Of a DNA stretch of 36,494 nt, positions 7,176 to 16,114 are shown in pieces. Position 1 is the stretch's first letter. The number at the start of each line of letters is the position of its first letter. The notes beneath the pieces were generated by a model that was not told where the DNA came from, made no database searches, and worked only from the letters and a program-made list of their open reading frames with translations. Origin of the DNA: an uncultured Rubritalea sp. (GTDB lineage Bacteria > Verrucomicrobiota > Verrucomicrobiia > Verrucomicrobiales > Akkermansiaceae); assembly GCA_937981665.1 (NCBI GenBank), contig CALJOJ010000014.1:1-36494 (forward strand), given 5' to 3'. The translations under genes were made by a program, and so were the position numbers.

Positions 7176-10100
7176 CGATACCTAACTCGGCAAGTTCACC
7201 AGAAAGTTGCTTTTCACTCACTGCACCTCTGCCTGGGACATTCGGCGCGAGATGGAGTAACCGATAGCGTTCTAACAGATGGCCGAGATCAATGAGTGAG
7301 CCGTCATCCTTATTCGCTTTCCATTTTTCTTCCCAAGGTAATAAATAAGCCAGCACCAAATCCATCTTCTCCAGATCCTTTATGATAGGCAGTGAGCTAA
7401 GTCGCTTGATACGTTCTAAGATCCCACGGAAATAAATAGGATACATTTCTAGCCCCTTCCAGCCTACTTGCTTGAGAAAGCCTTTGCGGAGTAACCAGTC
7501 TAACTGCCCACGCAGATCAAAAATAATTTCACCCAGATGCTGATCATCCTTCTTCTGCTCTAGGAAATTTTCCACCTCACGAGATAACTCAATCACTTCT
7601 TCAAGGCGTTTCCCGACAGTTTCCAAACACTCAAAGAGATAACCTCTGCCATCGTTAGACAGATAATGATAATCCTCAGCCGTCCTTGGCAAGATATCAC
7701 CAAAGACACCTTCTACCGCACAGTGCAGTAGTTCACTTTGATCTAATCCTGCACCAAGATGTGGAAGATGTAACTTCAGCTCGATCGAGACTGGCATGTT
7801 CTTCATCACGTATTTCACGTGATCCATATGATCTAACAGAAACATCCTGATACAACCTGCACGATGACTCCGCTGGGCCTCCCACTCAGTAAGATACACT
7901 TTCACTCCTAGCGTATTACCTTCATCTACGAGCGCAGGGTATGCGTACTTACCACGGATCTCAATATACTCAGGAAGCTCGCCACAGTCCCAGCCTTGCA
8001 TCTCTGTCCACTCCCACTCAGCACCACTTTCGCGCTCGAATCTAACATCTAATATTTTTGATAATCTATGCTGGAGCTCGTGCACGGACTTACCCATCGC
8101 CAGCTCATTACCATCATCATCGCAAACCCATATCTTGGTACGTAGCTCTTCAGGGAATTTCTCTTCATCAAACATTGGACGATCAATCGTCACACCTGTG
8201 CGCTCGGTGAGATAGGTGCCTAGCATCTCTAACAAATCACCCTGTCCGAATAACCGAGCATCCATCACATAACTAACAAATTCCTTAGCAGTAGCCCCCG
8301 CTGGATTACACGCCACACGCTGACCTTTTGGTAAACTTCTGATCAGCAAGAAAACGCGTTCCTCTAACATACCTTCCACTCCCCATCCAGGAAGTGATTC
8401 ATTCATATCTAACAACTGATCAATATGCACACCGATCGTCACACCATCATCTGGCTCACCATGCGCCACTTTGTAGTACAATGAGTATTCCTGCTCGCTA
8501 TCTCTGAGCACACTCGGATACTTTGCCAGCTCCCATTCTATGTCAGCCACGTCATCATACATGACATCCTGCATCTCTGGAATCAGCTCACTTTCGTTTG
8601 CTCTCTCCCATTTGTTAAACGTCTTCGCTGTATAGACTTCCTTCGGCACTTTCGCCTCAAAGAATTCTACCACCTTTTCCTCACTCCAGATCCCTCCCAC
8701 ACGTCTCAGCTTCTGCTCAATGTCTGAAACCTTATCACGCAAGGAATCTATCCTACGTAGACATTTTGGTTTCCGCTGTAGTCCGTTACCCAAGAGTCCT
8801 TCTTTAATAAAAATATCCCACGAAGCATTTGGATCTATTCTGCCGTAATGCACTGGTCGATCATCCACGATCGCCAGCGGTCCGAACATCACAACCTCCT
8901 TCGCGTAGACTGCTCCCTGCTTCCTGTCCCACTTCGCACTATGGTATCTGTAACGACATAAATGCGGCACCACTGTCTCTAACCAAGCTGGGTCAATCAT
9001 CGCTACTCTGCGAGCCCACAGACGAGACGTGTCCACCATATCGTATGCTAAGATCCACTCTAGCTTCTTCTGACCAAACATTCCACTACCAGGGAAAATA
9101 GCGAATTCTTTCGCACTCACTCCTTTATAAGACCTAGCCTCTTTATCGTATTTACCAACCTGCCTTGGCATCCCCACGAGCAGCGCCTTGTGCAGTACTT
9201 CGTGACTTGCCCAGCCTTTCAGCTCACCTAGTTCTCCCTTGATGATCTGCTTCGCCATCTTCACTTGGCGCAGTTCCTTATGCAGATTCCCCCACTCCAT
9301 CACACGACGGAAATTTAAATAGTTTCGCTTACAAAATTTCCTCAGTTGGTTCGTCTTCCAGCCACGCTGTTCTCTAAATTCACTCAGGTCACTCCAGAGA
9401 TGCAGTACGGAAGTAAAGTCAGACTCCTCGTCATCCCAGCGCTTATGCGCATCATCAGCTTCCTTCTGTCTATCTGCTGGACGTTCTTTAGGATCCATCA
9501 CACTTAGCCCGCTGACAATGACTAACATTTCCTCGTAACAATCTGTCCTAACAGACTCTAACAGCATTCTAGCGAGACGAGGTTCTATAGGAACTCTCGC
9601 GATCTGCTTACCAATTCCTGTAAGCTCGTTTTCTTCATCCAGAGCATCGATCTCACGCAGAGTTCTATAGCCCTCAGAGACATGCTTTGAAGAAGGCGGA
9701 TCTAGAAATGGGAAATCCTCGATCTCGGGTAGAAGCAGAGATTTCATCCGTAGAATAACTCCAGCAAGTGAACTACGCTTAATCTCAGGATCCGTAAAGT
9801 CCGCGCGCTCCTCAAAGCCCTCTTCATCATAGAGACGGTAACAAATACCCTCGGAGATACGACCACAGCGACCTTTTCGCTGGCGAGCACTCGCTTGAGA
9901 AATTTTCTCTACCTGCAGCCGCTGTACCTGTCGACTAGGGTTCCAACGACTCACTCGCGCCACCCCTGTATCGATAACGTACACAATACCCGGAATAGTA
10001 AGAGAGGTCTCGGCCACGTTCGTGGCTAGCACCACACGCCTTACACCAGAGACAGTAGTGAACACACGCTGCTGCTCACCCATTCCCATCCGGGCATAGA

Positions 10101-10896
10101 GTGGTAAAACCTCAGTCTTCGTCAGCTGACGGCCTTCTAACACCTCGGCACATTCACGGATCTCGCGCTCACCAGGAAGGAAGACGAGCACATCACCATA
10201 CTTCGCTCCATCTTCTTTGGAAATCTCCCCCACACAGCGAGCCACACAACGGGACATATCCTCATCTGCACGCTGGCTCATGTAGCGCGTCTCCACAGGA
10301 AACGTCCGCCCCTCCACATCGATGACAGGTGTACCTTTCCCGAAGAAATCCGAGAACCCACCAGCATCCATCGTCGCTGATGAAATAATCACTCGCAGGT
10401 CACTACGTTTATTTAACAACTGCTTCAGATAGCCTAACAGAAAGTCAATATTCAGACTACGCTCATGCGCCTCATCAATAATAATGACCCCGTATTCCTT
10501 AAGACTCACATCACCCTGCGTCTCTGCCAGCAAGATACCATCGGTCATGAATTTCAGCTGAGTGTTCTTCGTACACTTATCATCGAATCTCACTTGATAC
10601 CCCACCTCCTGACCGAGCTTCACGCCCATTTCATCCGCCACACGCTGCGCTACACTCGCTGCCGCTATTCGCCGAGGCTGAGTACACCCTACGAGCTTAT
10701 TACCAGTAGAACATTCACTAAGGTACTCCAAGGCCATCTTCGGCAGCTGAGTCGTCTTACCACTGCCCGTGTCACCCACCACCACGACTACCTGATGCTC
10801 TTTCAATGCTGAAATAACCTCATCTCGCGCCCCACTCACGGGTAAGTTTGGAAAATCGAATTCCCACACCTTCTCTTTCTTACTATCCATAGCCAT
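7159..10896 (-). CDS. hrpA: ATP-dependent RNA helicase HrpA (DEAH box)
   Basis: The protein of 1245 residues has Walker A GDTGSGKTT (41-49), the DEAH box (141-144), the motif SSATMDAGGFSDFFG, the RecA2 motifs (VVLATNVAETSLTIPGI and QRKGRCGRI), then the helicase-associated and OB regions and a long C-terminal DUF3418 domain typical of bacterial HrpA. Length matches the roughly 1,300-residue family. HrpA rescues stalled ribosomes and processes mRNA in E. coli; that role is taken from the family. Two in-frame ATGs (10896 and 10890) lie together at the start. It is divergent from thiH and convergent with the acylphosphatase. No frame disruption is seen. Confidence 0.97.
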   Translation of the reverse strand: MAMDSKKEKVWEFDFPNLPVSGARDEVISALKEHQVVVVVGDTGSGKTTQLPKMALEYLSECSTGNKLVGCTQPRRIAAASVAQRVADEMGVKLGQEVGYQVRFDDKCTKNTQLKFMTDGILLAETQGDVSLKEYGVIIIDEAHERSLNIDFLLGYLKQLLNKRSDLRVIISSATMDAGGFSDFFGKGTPVIDVEGRTFPVETRYMSQRADEDMSRCVARCVGEISKEDGAKYGDVLVFLPGEREIRECAEVLEGRQLTKTEVLPLYARMGMGEQQRVFTTVSGVRRVVLATNVAETSLTIPGIVYVIDTGVARVSRWNPSRQVQRLQVEKISQASARQRKGRCGRISEGICYRLYDEEGFEERADFTDPEIKRSSLAGVILRMKSLLLPEIEDFPFLDPPSSKHVSEGYRTLREIDALDEENELTGIGKQIARVPIEPRLARMLLESVRTDCYEEMLVIVSGLSVMDPKERPADRQKEADDAHKRWDDEESDFTSVLHLWSDLSEFREQRGWKTNQLRKFCKRNYLNFRRVMEWGNLHKELRQVKMAKQIIKGELGELKGWASHEVLHKALLVGMPRQVGKYDKEARSYKGVSAKEFAIFPGSGMFGQKKLEWILAYDMVDTSRLWARRVAMIDPAWLETVVPHLCRYRYHSAKWDRKQGAVYAKEVVMFGPLAIVDDRPVHYGRIDPNASWDIFIKEGLLGNGLQRKPKCLRRIDSLRDKVSDIEQKLRRVGGIWSEEKVVEFFEAKVPKEVYTAKTFNKWERANESELIPEMQDVMYDDVADIEWELAKYPSVLRDSEQEYSLYYKVAHGEPDDGVTIGVHIDQLLDMNESLPGWGVEGMLEERVFLLIRSLPKGQRVACNPAGATAKEFVSYVMDARLFGQGDLLEMLGTYLTERTGVTIDRPMFDEEKFPEELRTKIWVCDDDGNELAMGKSVHELQHRLSKILDVRFERESGAEWEWTEMQGWDCGELPEYIEIRGKYAYPALVDEGNTLGVKVYLTEWEAQRSHRAGCIRMFLLDHMDHVKYVMKNMPVSIELKLHLPHLGAGLDQSELLHCAVEGVFGDILPRTAEDYHYLSNDGRGYLFECLETVGKRLEEVIELSREVENFLEQKKDDQHLGEIIFDLRGQLDWLLRKGFLKQVGWKGLEMYPIYFRGILERIKRLSSLPIIKDLEKMDLVLAYLLPWEEKWKANKDDGSLIDLGHLLERYRLLHLAPNVPGRGAVSEKQLSGELAELGIVKRSL

Positions 10897-11049
10897 AGTT
10901 CAAGCGGGCTAATCTGAAAGCCTGCCCTGAAAAAGAACTATCCAGATGTCGCCACATGTAAAGACGAACTATCATTTAGACTCAGTAAAAGCACCTGATC
11001 GATATTGACAATCAGTTCCACATACTTCATTGCTACAGCAGATAGCATC

Positions 11050-12189
11050 ATGTCATTCGTAGATACATTTAATCAGCTCCCAGAACAAAAATCCGCTCTT
11101 ATACGGAAATTTGAAAACCTGATAGCTCCCACTAGTAATGAGCAGCTCGAAACTATGGCGCAGCACAGCCAGGCCCTCACCTTGCAGAACTTTGGCAAGA
11201 CCATGCGCCTCTTTGCTCCTCTCTACGTCTCTAATGAGTGCGTGAATAACTGTTCTTACTGCGGATTCTCTCGTGATAACGCCATTTTAAGAACCACACT
11301 CACCATCGAGCAAGTCGTCACAGAAGCACGCCATCTCCACAGTCTTGGATTTAGAAATATTCTCCTCGTCGCTGGCGAGCATCCAAAATTTGTCTCCGAA
11401 GGCTACCTGCAAGAATGCATCGATGCCATCAAGACCTTCATCCCTACCATCGCTATCGAAGTAGGACCGATGAAAGACCACCAATACGGAGAACTCGTGA
11501 ACCACGGTGCGGAAGGACTCATCGTCTACCAAGAATCATATGTCCGGGATACCTACTCTAAACTCCACACAGCTGGACCTAAAAAGAACTTTGACTGGCG
11601 ACTAGAATGCCCTGAGCGAGCCTACGCTGGTGGCTTCCGCCGTATCGGCATCGGAGCTCTCTTCGGCCTAGCTCCATGGAGGAAAGAAGCACTAGCACTA
11701 GCCGCTCACCTAGAGTACCTCTATAAACACTGCTGGAAAGCTTCATTCTCAGTAGCCTTCCCACGCATGCGCCCCTATGCAGGAAATTATCAGTACTCAC
11801 CAGACCCAGACCTTTTTCTAGATGACAAGGCACTCGTCCAGCTGATCTGTGCCTTCCGAATCTGCTTCCCACAGGTCAACATCGTACTAAGTACCCGTGA
11901 GCCAGCAGAACTCAGAAACTCACTCCTCCCGCTCGGCATCACTCACATGTCAGCCGGTTCACAGACCGAGCCTGGCGGATACACTGGTGCCGGCCACGAT
12001 GACCTCCACCTCACAGTCAAAGGCAAGCGCGTAGAACTCAGCCCAGAACAACAAAAGCCATGCCAGAAAGCCACAGAGCAGTTCACTATCGATGACACCC
12101 GCTCACCAGCTAGCATTGCAAAACTTCTCCAGACCAACGGCTACGAAACCGTTTGGAAAGACTGGGATCATGCGATTCTTAACGATTAA
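11050..12189 (+). CDS. thiH: 2-iminoacetate synthase ThiH (radical SAM)
   Basis: This radical-SAM enzyme cleaves tyrosine to dehydroglycine for the thiazole half of thiamin. The [4Fe-4S] triad is C64-VNN-C68-SY-C71 when translation starts at ATG 11050. A TTG at 11005 would add 15 residues without family support, so the ATG was chosen; this gives 379 residues, near the usual length. The C-terminal HMSAGSQTEPGGY segment is typical of ThiH. thiS follows 13 bp later, so the two are co-transcribed, but thiG, thiF and thiC are not in this window. The upstream 150 bp contain ACCTGATC, part of the TPP-riboswitch consensus, but the rest of the riboswitch is missing, so no thiamin control is claimed. 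Confidence 0.94.
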   Translation: MSFVDTFNQLPEQKSALIRKFENLIAPTSNEQLETMAQHSQALTLQNFGKTMRLFAPLYVSNECVNNCSYCGFSRDNAILRTTLTIEQVVTEARHLHSLGFRNILLVAGEHPKFVSEGYLQECIDAIKTFIPTIAIEVGPMKDHQYGELVNHGAEGLIVYQESYVRDTYSKLHTAGPKKNFDWRLECPERAYAGGFRRIGIGALFGLAPWRKEALALAAHLEYLYKHCWKASFSVAFPRMRPYAGNYQYSPDPDLFLDDKALVQLICAFRICFPQVNIVLSTREPAELRNSLLPLGITHMSAGSQTEPGGYTGAGHDDLHLTVKGKRVELSPEQQKPCQKATEQFTIDDTRSPASIAKLLQTNGYETVWKDWDHAILND

Positions 12190-12202
12190 ATTTTAGAAGA
12201 AA

Positions 12203-12403
12203 ATGACGATCACCCTAAATGGTAAGCCCACTGATATAGAACTAGATTCTACCATCACAGCGCTATTAGAATCACTCGATCTAGCGGGCAAGCCGGTAGT
12301 CATTGAGCATAATAAAACAGCTATATTTCCACGCGACTACTCACAAACTCAGCTCTCAGAGAGCGATCAGTTAGAAATCATCAGTATTGCTGCCGGAGGC
12401 TAA
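12203..12403 (+). CDS. thiS: Sulfur carrier protein ThiS
   Basis: A 66-residue ubiquitin-fold protein ending in the diagnostic Gly-Gly (SIAAGG), the residues that are adenylated and thiocarboxylated to deliver sulfur to thiazole. The N-terminal MTITLNGKPTDIELDSTIT and the TALLESLDLAGKPVVIEHN segment match the family. It lies 13 bp after thiH in an operon, and ends 21 bp before the 3' end of the opposing Rrf2 regulator gene. Its partners ThiF and ThiG must be encoded elsewhere. Confidence 0.95.
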   Translation: MTITLNGKPTDIELDSTITALLESLDLAGKPVVIEHNKTAIFPRDYSQTQLSESDQLEIISIAAGG

Positions 12404-12424
12404 GGATAAGGCTAACACTAGGAC

Positions 12425-12832
12425 TTAGATATAATACATGTACGTCCCATCTTCAGACATCATGTCCTCTAAGGTTGTATCCTTAAGAAGTTTTTCTAAC
12501 TGAGCGCTAAATTTCTCCCAACCCTGAGCCACAGAAACTGCTGATTCCCCCTCTTTCACAGTCACCTCCTCTATCAGACCAGACTTCACTGCTTTCACAA
12601 TCTCAAATAACTTAATATCTTCTGGCCTTCTCTCCATGAAATAACCACCATGCTTACCACGCTTACTCTGAATCACGCCTTCATTTTTCAAAGCGTTTAG
12701 GATCTGCACCAAAAAATTTGATGACACATTCTCACGTTGCGCTATCTCTTCCAGCCTAAGTATGCTATCGCCTTGTTTAGCGAGCTGCACACATGCTCTA
12801 CACGCATATTCTAGTTTCTGGGAAATCTTCAC
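12425..12832 (-). CDS. Rrf2-family transcriptional regulator (IscR/CymR type)
   Basis: The protein has the Rrf2 winged helix: KISQKLEYACRACVQLAKQ, LRLEEIAQRENVSSNFLVQI (recognition region), LNALKNEGVIQSKRGKHGGY (wing). The GTG at 12832 makes the protein begin MKISQKLEYA, which matches the family N-terminus; a TTG at 12853 would add seven unrelated residues. No cysteine cluster like that of IscR is visible, so it is more like the cysteine regulator CymR, which senses the CysE/CysK state; that function is inference supported by the divergent cysE gene. Only 20 bp separate the two start codons, so each promoter must overlap the other's coding region. Confidence 0.85.
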   Translation of the reverse strand: MKISQKLEYACRACVQLAKQGDSILRLEEIAQRENVSSNFLVQILNALKNEGVIQSKRGKHGGYFMERRPEDIKLFEIVKAVKSGLIEEVTVKEGESAVSVAQGWEKFSAQLEKLLKDTTLEDMMSEDGTYMYYI

Positions 12833-12852
12833 AAACACTAAATAATCACACA

Positions 12853-13692
12853 ATGCCTGATAACTCTAACTCCAATACCCACAAAGTCTGTCATGCAAAT
12901 GACATCGATACGACAAAATACTGGGAAGAAATCAAACTGCAGGCGATCCAGCTCGCTGGAGAAGAATCACAGCTGAAGCCATTACTCGCAGACGTCATCA
13001 TGGACCGCGAATGCCTGAGCACGGCACTCGCTGCGCGTCTCGCCCGTAAACTAGCACGTGATGACATGAGCCGTGATGAGCTCATGCCTATCCTCACAGA
13101 CATTTTCACATCAGATCAAAAGATCACTCAAAGCGCAGCTAGAGATATGCTGGCTATCGTCGATCGTGACCCTGCTTGCCAGAATATGTTAGAGCCTATG
13201 CTCTTCTTTAAAGGCTTCCTAGCTATCACCACTCACCGCATCGCACATCACCTCTGGAATGCGAACCGTAAAGCACTCGCTCTCTACTTTCAGAGTATCT
13301 GCAGTGAGGTCTTCAGTGTAGATATACACCCAGCTGCCAAAGTCGGCTGCGGCATTATGCTAGATCATGCCACTAGTATCGTCATGGGTGAGACCACCAT
13401 CGTCGAAGACAATGTTTCTCTCCTCCACGAAGTCACACTAGGTGGAACTGGAAAAGCTGAAGGTGACCGCCACCCTATCGTCCGCTCAGGCGTACTCATC
13501 GGTGCAGGCGCTAAGATCCTAGGACGTGTAGAAATAGGAACAGGTGCCAAAGTTGGTGCAGGCAGTGTAGTCCTAGAAGACGTCCCCGCTCACACAACTG
13601 TAGCAGGTGTTCCTGCTATCGTGGTCGGTGAATCCGCTGAGGAAAATCCAGCCGCAGAGATGAATCAGAACCTATCCTGTGGGCTAATTTAA
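12853..13692 (+). CDS. cysE: Serine O-acetyltransferase
   Basis: This 279-residue enzyme makes O-acetylserine, the carbon skeleton for cysteine. The N-terminal helical SATase domain (YWEEIKLQAIQLAGEESQLK then PLLADVIM) is followed by a left-handed beta-helix of hexapeptide repeats with DIHPAAKVGCGIMLDHATS and EDNVSLLHEVTLGGTGK (catalytic His pair) and IGAGAKILGRVEIGTGAKVG. The ATG at 12853 was preferred over an upstream ATG at 12793 that lies inside the regulator gene and adds 20 residues with no SATase similarity. Divergent Rrf2 and convergent SLC13 neighbours suggest a cysteine/sulfate group. The C-terminus (NQNLSCGLI) carries the region where cysteine feedback and CysK binding occur; it ends in Ile as usual. 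Confidence 0.95.
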   Translation: MPDNSNSNTHKVCHANDIDTTKYWEEIKLQAIQLAGEESQLKPLLADVIMDRECLSTALAARLARKLARDDMSRDELMPILTDIFTSDQKITQSAARDMLAIVDRDPACQNMLEPMLFFKGFLAITTHRIAHHLWNANRKALALYFQSICSEVFSVDIHPAAKVGCGIMLDHATSIVMGETTIVEDNVSLLHEVTLGGTGKAEGDRHPIVRSGVLIGAGAKILGRVEIGTGAKVGAGSVVLEDVPAHTTVAGVPAIVVGESAEENPAAEMNQNLSCGLI

Positions 13693-13707
13693 TAAATGAC
13701 CGCCAGC

Positions 13708-15510
13708 TTAAAATGGCCAGATTAGAGGGATCAAGAAGCTTGCAATAAGCCACATAATCACCGCTAACGGGAAACCTGCCTTGAAAAAATCACCGAATTT
13801 ATAACCACCAGCACCGTATACAAAGGTATTCGTCTGGTAACCAATAGGAGTAGAGAAACTAGCGGATGAGCCAAACATCACCGCTACTACAAATGGACGC
13901 GCGTCCACCCCCATGCTAAGCGCTACCGAAATAGCTATCGGCGTGAGTAATGCTGCTACCGCATTATTACTAATCAGCTCAGTCATCACAGCTGCCACCA
14001 GGTAAACAAGACAAAGAACTAACTGCGGGTTCTCCCTAAAGCCCTCCACACTGCTACCAATAAGCAACGCGAGACCAGACTCCGTCATCGCTAGACCCAC
14101 CGCAAGCATACCGAAAATCATAAAGACAACCTTCCACTCGATCGCTTTATATGCTTCTTGTGGGTTAATACAGCCCGTTACCATGACCATGAGCGCACAG
14201 AATAAAGCCGTCTGCACCACCGGAATATCCAGCCCCATTGGCTTGCCTAATGCTCCAATGAGCATGAAGAGCACAAGCGCCCCGATCGCTATCGGAGCCT
14301 TGTTATTTCTCTCCTCTACATGCTGAGGCTCACTGAGGTTAATAAAATCTTTCTCCTCGAAAAGTCTACGCATCTTTTGTCTAGGTCCCTGTACGAGCAA
14401 GGTATCACCAAACTCTAGCTGCTCATCCTCGAACCTGTCACGGAGGTTCTTACCTCGTCGATGTACAGCTAGGATAAGCACACCGAATTTCTGCCTAAAG
14501 TTCAGCTGTTTGAGGCTCTTACCAGCGAGTGAAGAGTCAGGTCCTAAAATACCCTCCATAAGCACCGCTGACTCAGTACGTATTTCTTTCAGCCCAAACT
14601 TCTCATTACCAAGTACATCTATCCCCTCAGTATTTGAGACATTCATTACCGCATTTAAGTCTCCTTTAAAAACAATCTCATCACCCTCTTGAAACTCAAT
14701 CGTAGGAAGCTCATCTCTCACACGTCGGCTATCACGCAGCACCTCGATCACCCGCAACTTCTTATGCTTGCTTATCTCAGTATCTCCATAGCAAACACCT
14801 ATCAATGGTGAACCACCCTTCACAAAAGCGTGAGTGATGAAATCCTTACTCGCACCGCTATCGATCAAAGCAGCTAAAGTCACACGATCAGGTAATAACT
14901 TGCGCCCTATCGTCATTAAGTAAACAAAAGTCACTGCGACAAAAACCAAACCAAGAGGCATGATCTCAAACATACTGAACTGCTCCATCCCCTTTTCGAA
15001 AGCGATCCCTGATGCGATCAAGTTCGTAGATGTTCCAATGATCGTCATCGTTCCACCGGCAATAGCTGCGTATGACAGTGGGATAAGATACTTCGATGCC
15101 TTGAAATTCTGCTTACGACAAATAGCCAAGACAATAGGCATGAACACCACTACCACGGGTGTGTTATTTACAAAACCAGATAAAAGAGCCACGATAATAA
15201 TCAAGCTCGCTAGCATCTTCATAGGGCTCGTACCTACTAGCTTCTCAAACCAAACACCAAGCTTATCAATGACCCCCGTGCGCTCCAGTGCTGCACTCAG
15301 AATAAACATACACGCTACCGTGATCGGAGCTGGATTAGAAAATACCGATAACGCATTATTAGACTCCCCACCCTTCATACTAAGCACCCCGAAGAGCACA
15401 CAGGATAGCATCGCTCCTATAGCCACCAGCTCAGCAGACACCCATTCCTTCACAAACGCGGCGAATACCACCACGATGAGGATACTGAGGAAAATCTGAT
15501 CTGCTGACAT
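13708..15510 (-). CDS. SLC13/DASS-family anion permease with two RCK_C (TrkA_C) domains
   Basis: The 600-residue protein has the divalent anion:sodium symporter plan: N-terminal helices, the signature ASLIIIVALLSGFVNNTPVV then SYAAIAGGTMTIIGTSTNL, a cytoplasmic insert with two TrkA_C-like domains (about 210-300 and 315-395; FQEGDEIVFKGDLNAVM and EFGDTLLVQGPRQKM), and a second helix bundle (VMTELISNNAVAALLTPIAI, FGSSASFSTPIGYQTNTFVY). Family members carry sulfate or dicarboxylates. Location beside cysE favours sulfate uptake, but the sequence alone does not decide the substrate. The gene is convergent with cysE, 15 bp between stops. Confidence 0.9.
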   Translation of the reverse strand: MSADQIFLSILIVVVFAAFVKEWVSAELVAIGAMLSCVLFGVLSMKGGESNNALSVFSNPAPITVACMFILSAALERTGVIDKLGVWFEKLVGTSPMKMLASLIIIVALLSGFVNNTPVVVVFMPIVLAICRKQNFKASKYLIPLSYAAIAGGTMTIIGTSTNLIASGIAFEKGMEQFSMFEIMPLGLVFVAVTFVYLMTIGRKLLPDRVTLAALIDSGASKDFITHAFVKGGSPLIGVCYGDTEISKHKKLRVIEVLRDSRRVRDELPTIEFQEGDEIVFKGDLNAVMNVSNTEGIDVLGNEKFGLKEIRTESAVLMEGILGPDSSLAGKSLKQLNFRQKFGVLILAVHRRGKNLRDRFEDEQLEFGDTLLVQGPRQKMRRLFEEKDFINLSEPQHVEERNNKAPIAIGALVLFMLIGALGKPMGLDIPVVQTALFCALMVMVTGCINPQEAYKAIEWKVVFMIFGMLAVGLAMTESGLALLIGSSVEGFRENPQLVLCLVYLVAAVMTELISNNAVAALLTPIAISVALSMGVDARPFVVAVMFGSSASFSTPIGYQTNTFVYGAGGYKFGDFFKAGFPLAVIMWLIASFLIPLIWPF

Positions 15511-15603
15511 AAGAAATGTTTTAGACTACCAGACCTAAACCATCTAGGAAAAAGTATCGTCTATTTTAAAAACACGACCACACAATCTAGGTTAAACTGT
15601 TCA

Positions 15604-15960
15604 CTATGAACCAGTATCGAAAAATTCAACCCAAAGCTCTTCTTTATAGCCATTGATCGCCCCCTCTTTAGTAATCACTAAAGGACGCTTCACTAAATTA
15701 CCATTCTCACTGAGCAGCTTAAGCGCCTCAGCCTCAGAAAGAGTAGGCAAGACATCCTTCATCCCTAAATTCCTATAATCCAGTCCAGAGCTATTAAATA
15801 ACTTCTTCAGCCCCAAAGCAGAACACGCATGCTTAAGCTCTTCCATTGTAGGTGGCTGCTTCCGCACCTGGATAGACTCAAATTCAATTTCATGATCAGC
15901 TAACCAACTGTTAGCCTTACGACAATTACTTCAACTACTATACCCGTATACTTTAACCAT
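15604..15960 (-). CDS. Candidate selenoprotein: Spx/ArsC-like thioredoxin-fold protein with UxxC site
   Basis: Reading one in-frame TGA (15931-15933) as selenocysteine gives a 118-residue protein, the normal length for the Spx/MgsR/YffB branch of the ArsC family. It starts at ATG 15960 with MVKVYGYSS-U-SNCRKANSWL, so the TGA is exactly at the first cysteine of the CxxC motif, giving U10-x-x-C13. The remainder is uninterrupted and familial: the IEFESIQVRKQPPTMEELK region, GLDYRNLG and the NLVKRPLVI motif with the cis-proline. A hairpin with the geometry of a bacterial SECIS follows the TGA. If the TGA were a stop, only nine residues would be made; restart at internal GTG 15867 would lose the active site. 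Reduction of arsenate, disulfides or peroxides is possible; the substrate is unknown. The alternative is a TGC/TGT-to-TGA nonsense mutation. It lies 93 bp upstream of the SLC13 gene on the same strand. Confidence 0.78.
15899..15915 (-). promoter_or_regulatory. SECIS-like hairpin after the in-frame TGA
   Basis: On the minus strand GCTAAC (15915-15910) and GTTAGC (15904-15899) form six perfect pairs, extendable by an outer G-T wobble, around the 5-nt loop AGTTG. The loop starts 21 nt after the TGA and has G at its second position followed by U. Bacterial SECIS elements are described as short stems with a small apical loop, a G among the first two loop bases, placed roughly 16-37 nt after the UGA; all are met. 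The hairpin is in the coding sequence, as usual in bacteria. Confidence 0.7.
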
Positions 15961-16023
15961 AGTTTTTATAAATTTCTGACTGATTACTCTATCTGCTCAA
16001 GGAAATCTCAAGCCTATTCATAG

Positions 16024-16051
16024 AAAAACCCAGATGAGAGACTCACCTAGG
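16024..16051 (-). terminator. Rho-independent terminator after infA
   Basis: On the minus strand CCTAGGTGAG (16051-16042) pairs with CTCATCTGGG (16038-16029), ten pairs including two G-U, around the loop TCT, and is followed directly by TTTTT. It lies 64 bp after the infA stop codon and separates infA from the selenoprotein candidate downstream, which therefore needs its own promoter. Confidence 0.85.
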
Positions 16052-16114
16052 CTGTTCTGTAAAAAATCATTTCGCGTTACCGCTCTCTAATTCGATCACT
16101 AACTGGTTACCCAA

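Noticed and set aside
10897..11049. TPP riboswitch before thiH
   Set aside because: Only ACCTGATC resembles the consensus; the CTGAGA box, the second helix and the GGATAATGC-like segment are absent.
14960..15499. 179-codon ORF opposite the SLC13 permease
   Set aside because: A shadow of the permease reading frame; composition is unlike a real protein and it has no promoter or start signal.
15604..15867. Short 87-residue protein starting at internal GTG
   Set aside because: It would lack the thioredoxin-fold first strand and the active site; the family match continues upstream through the TGA to ATG 15960.
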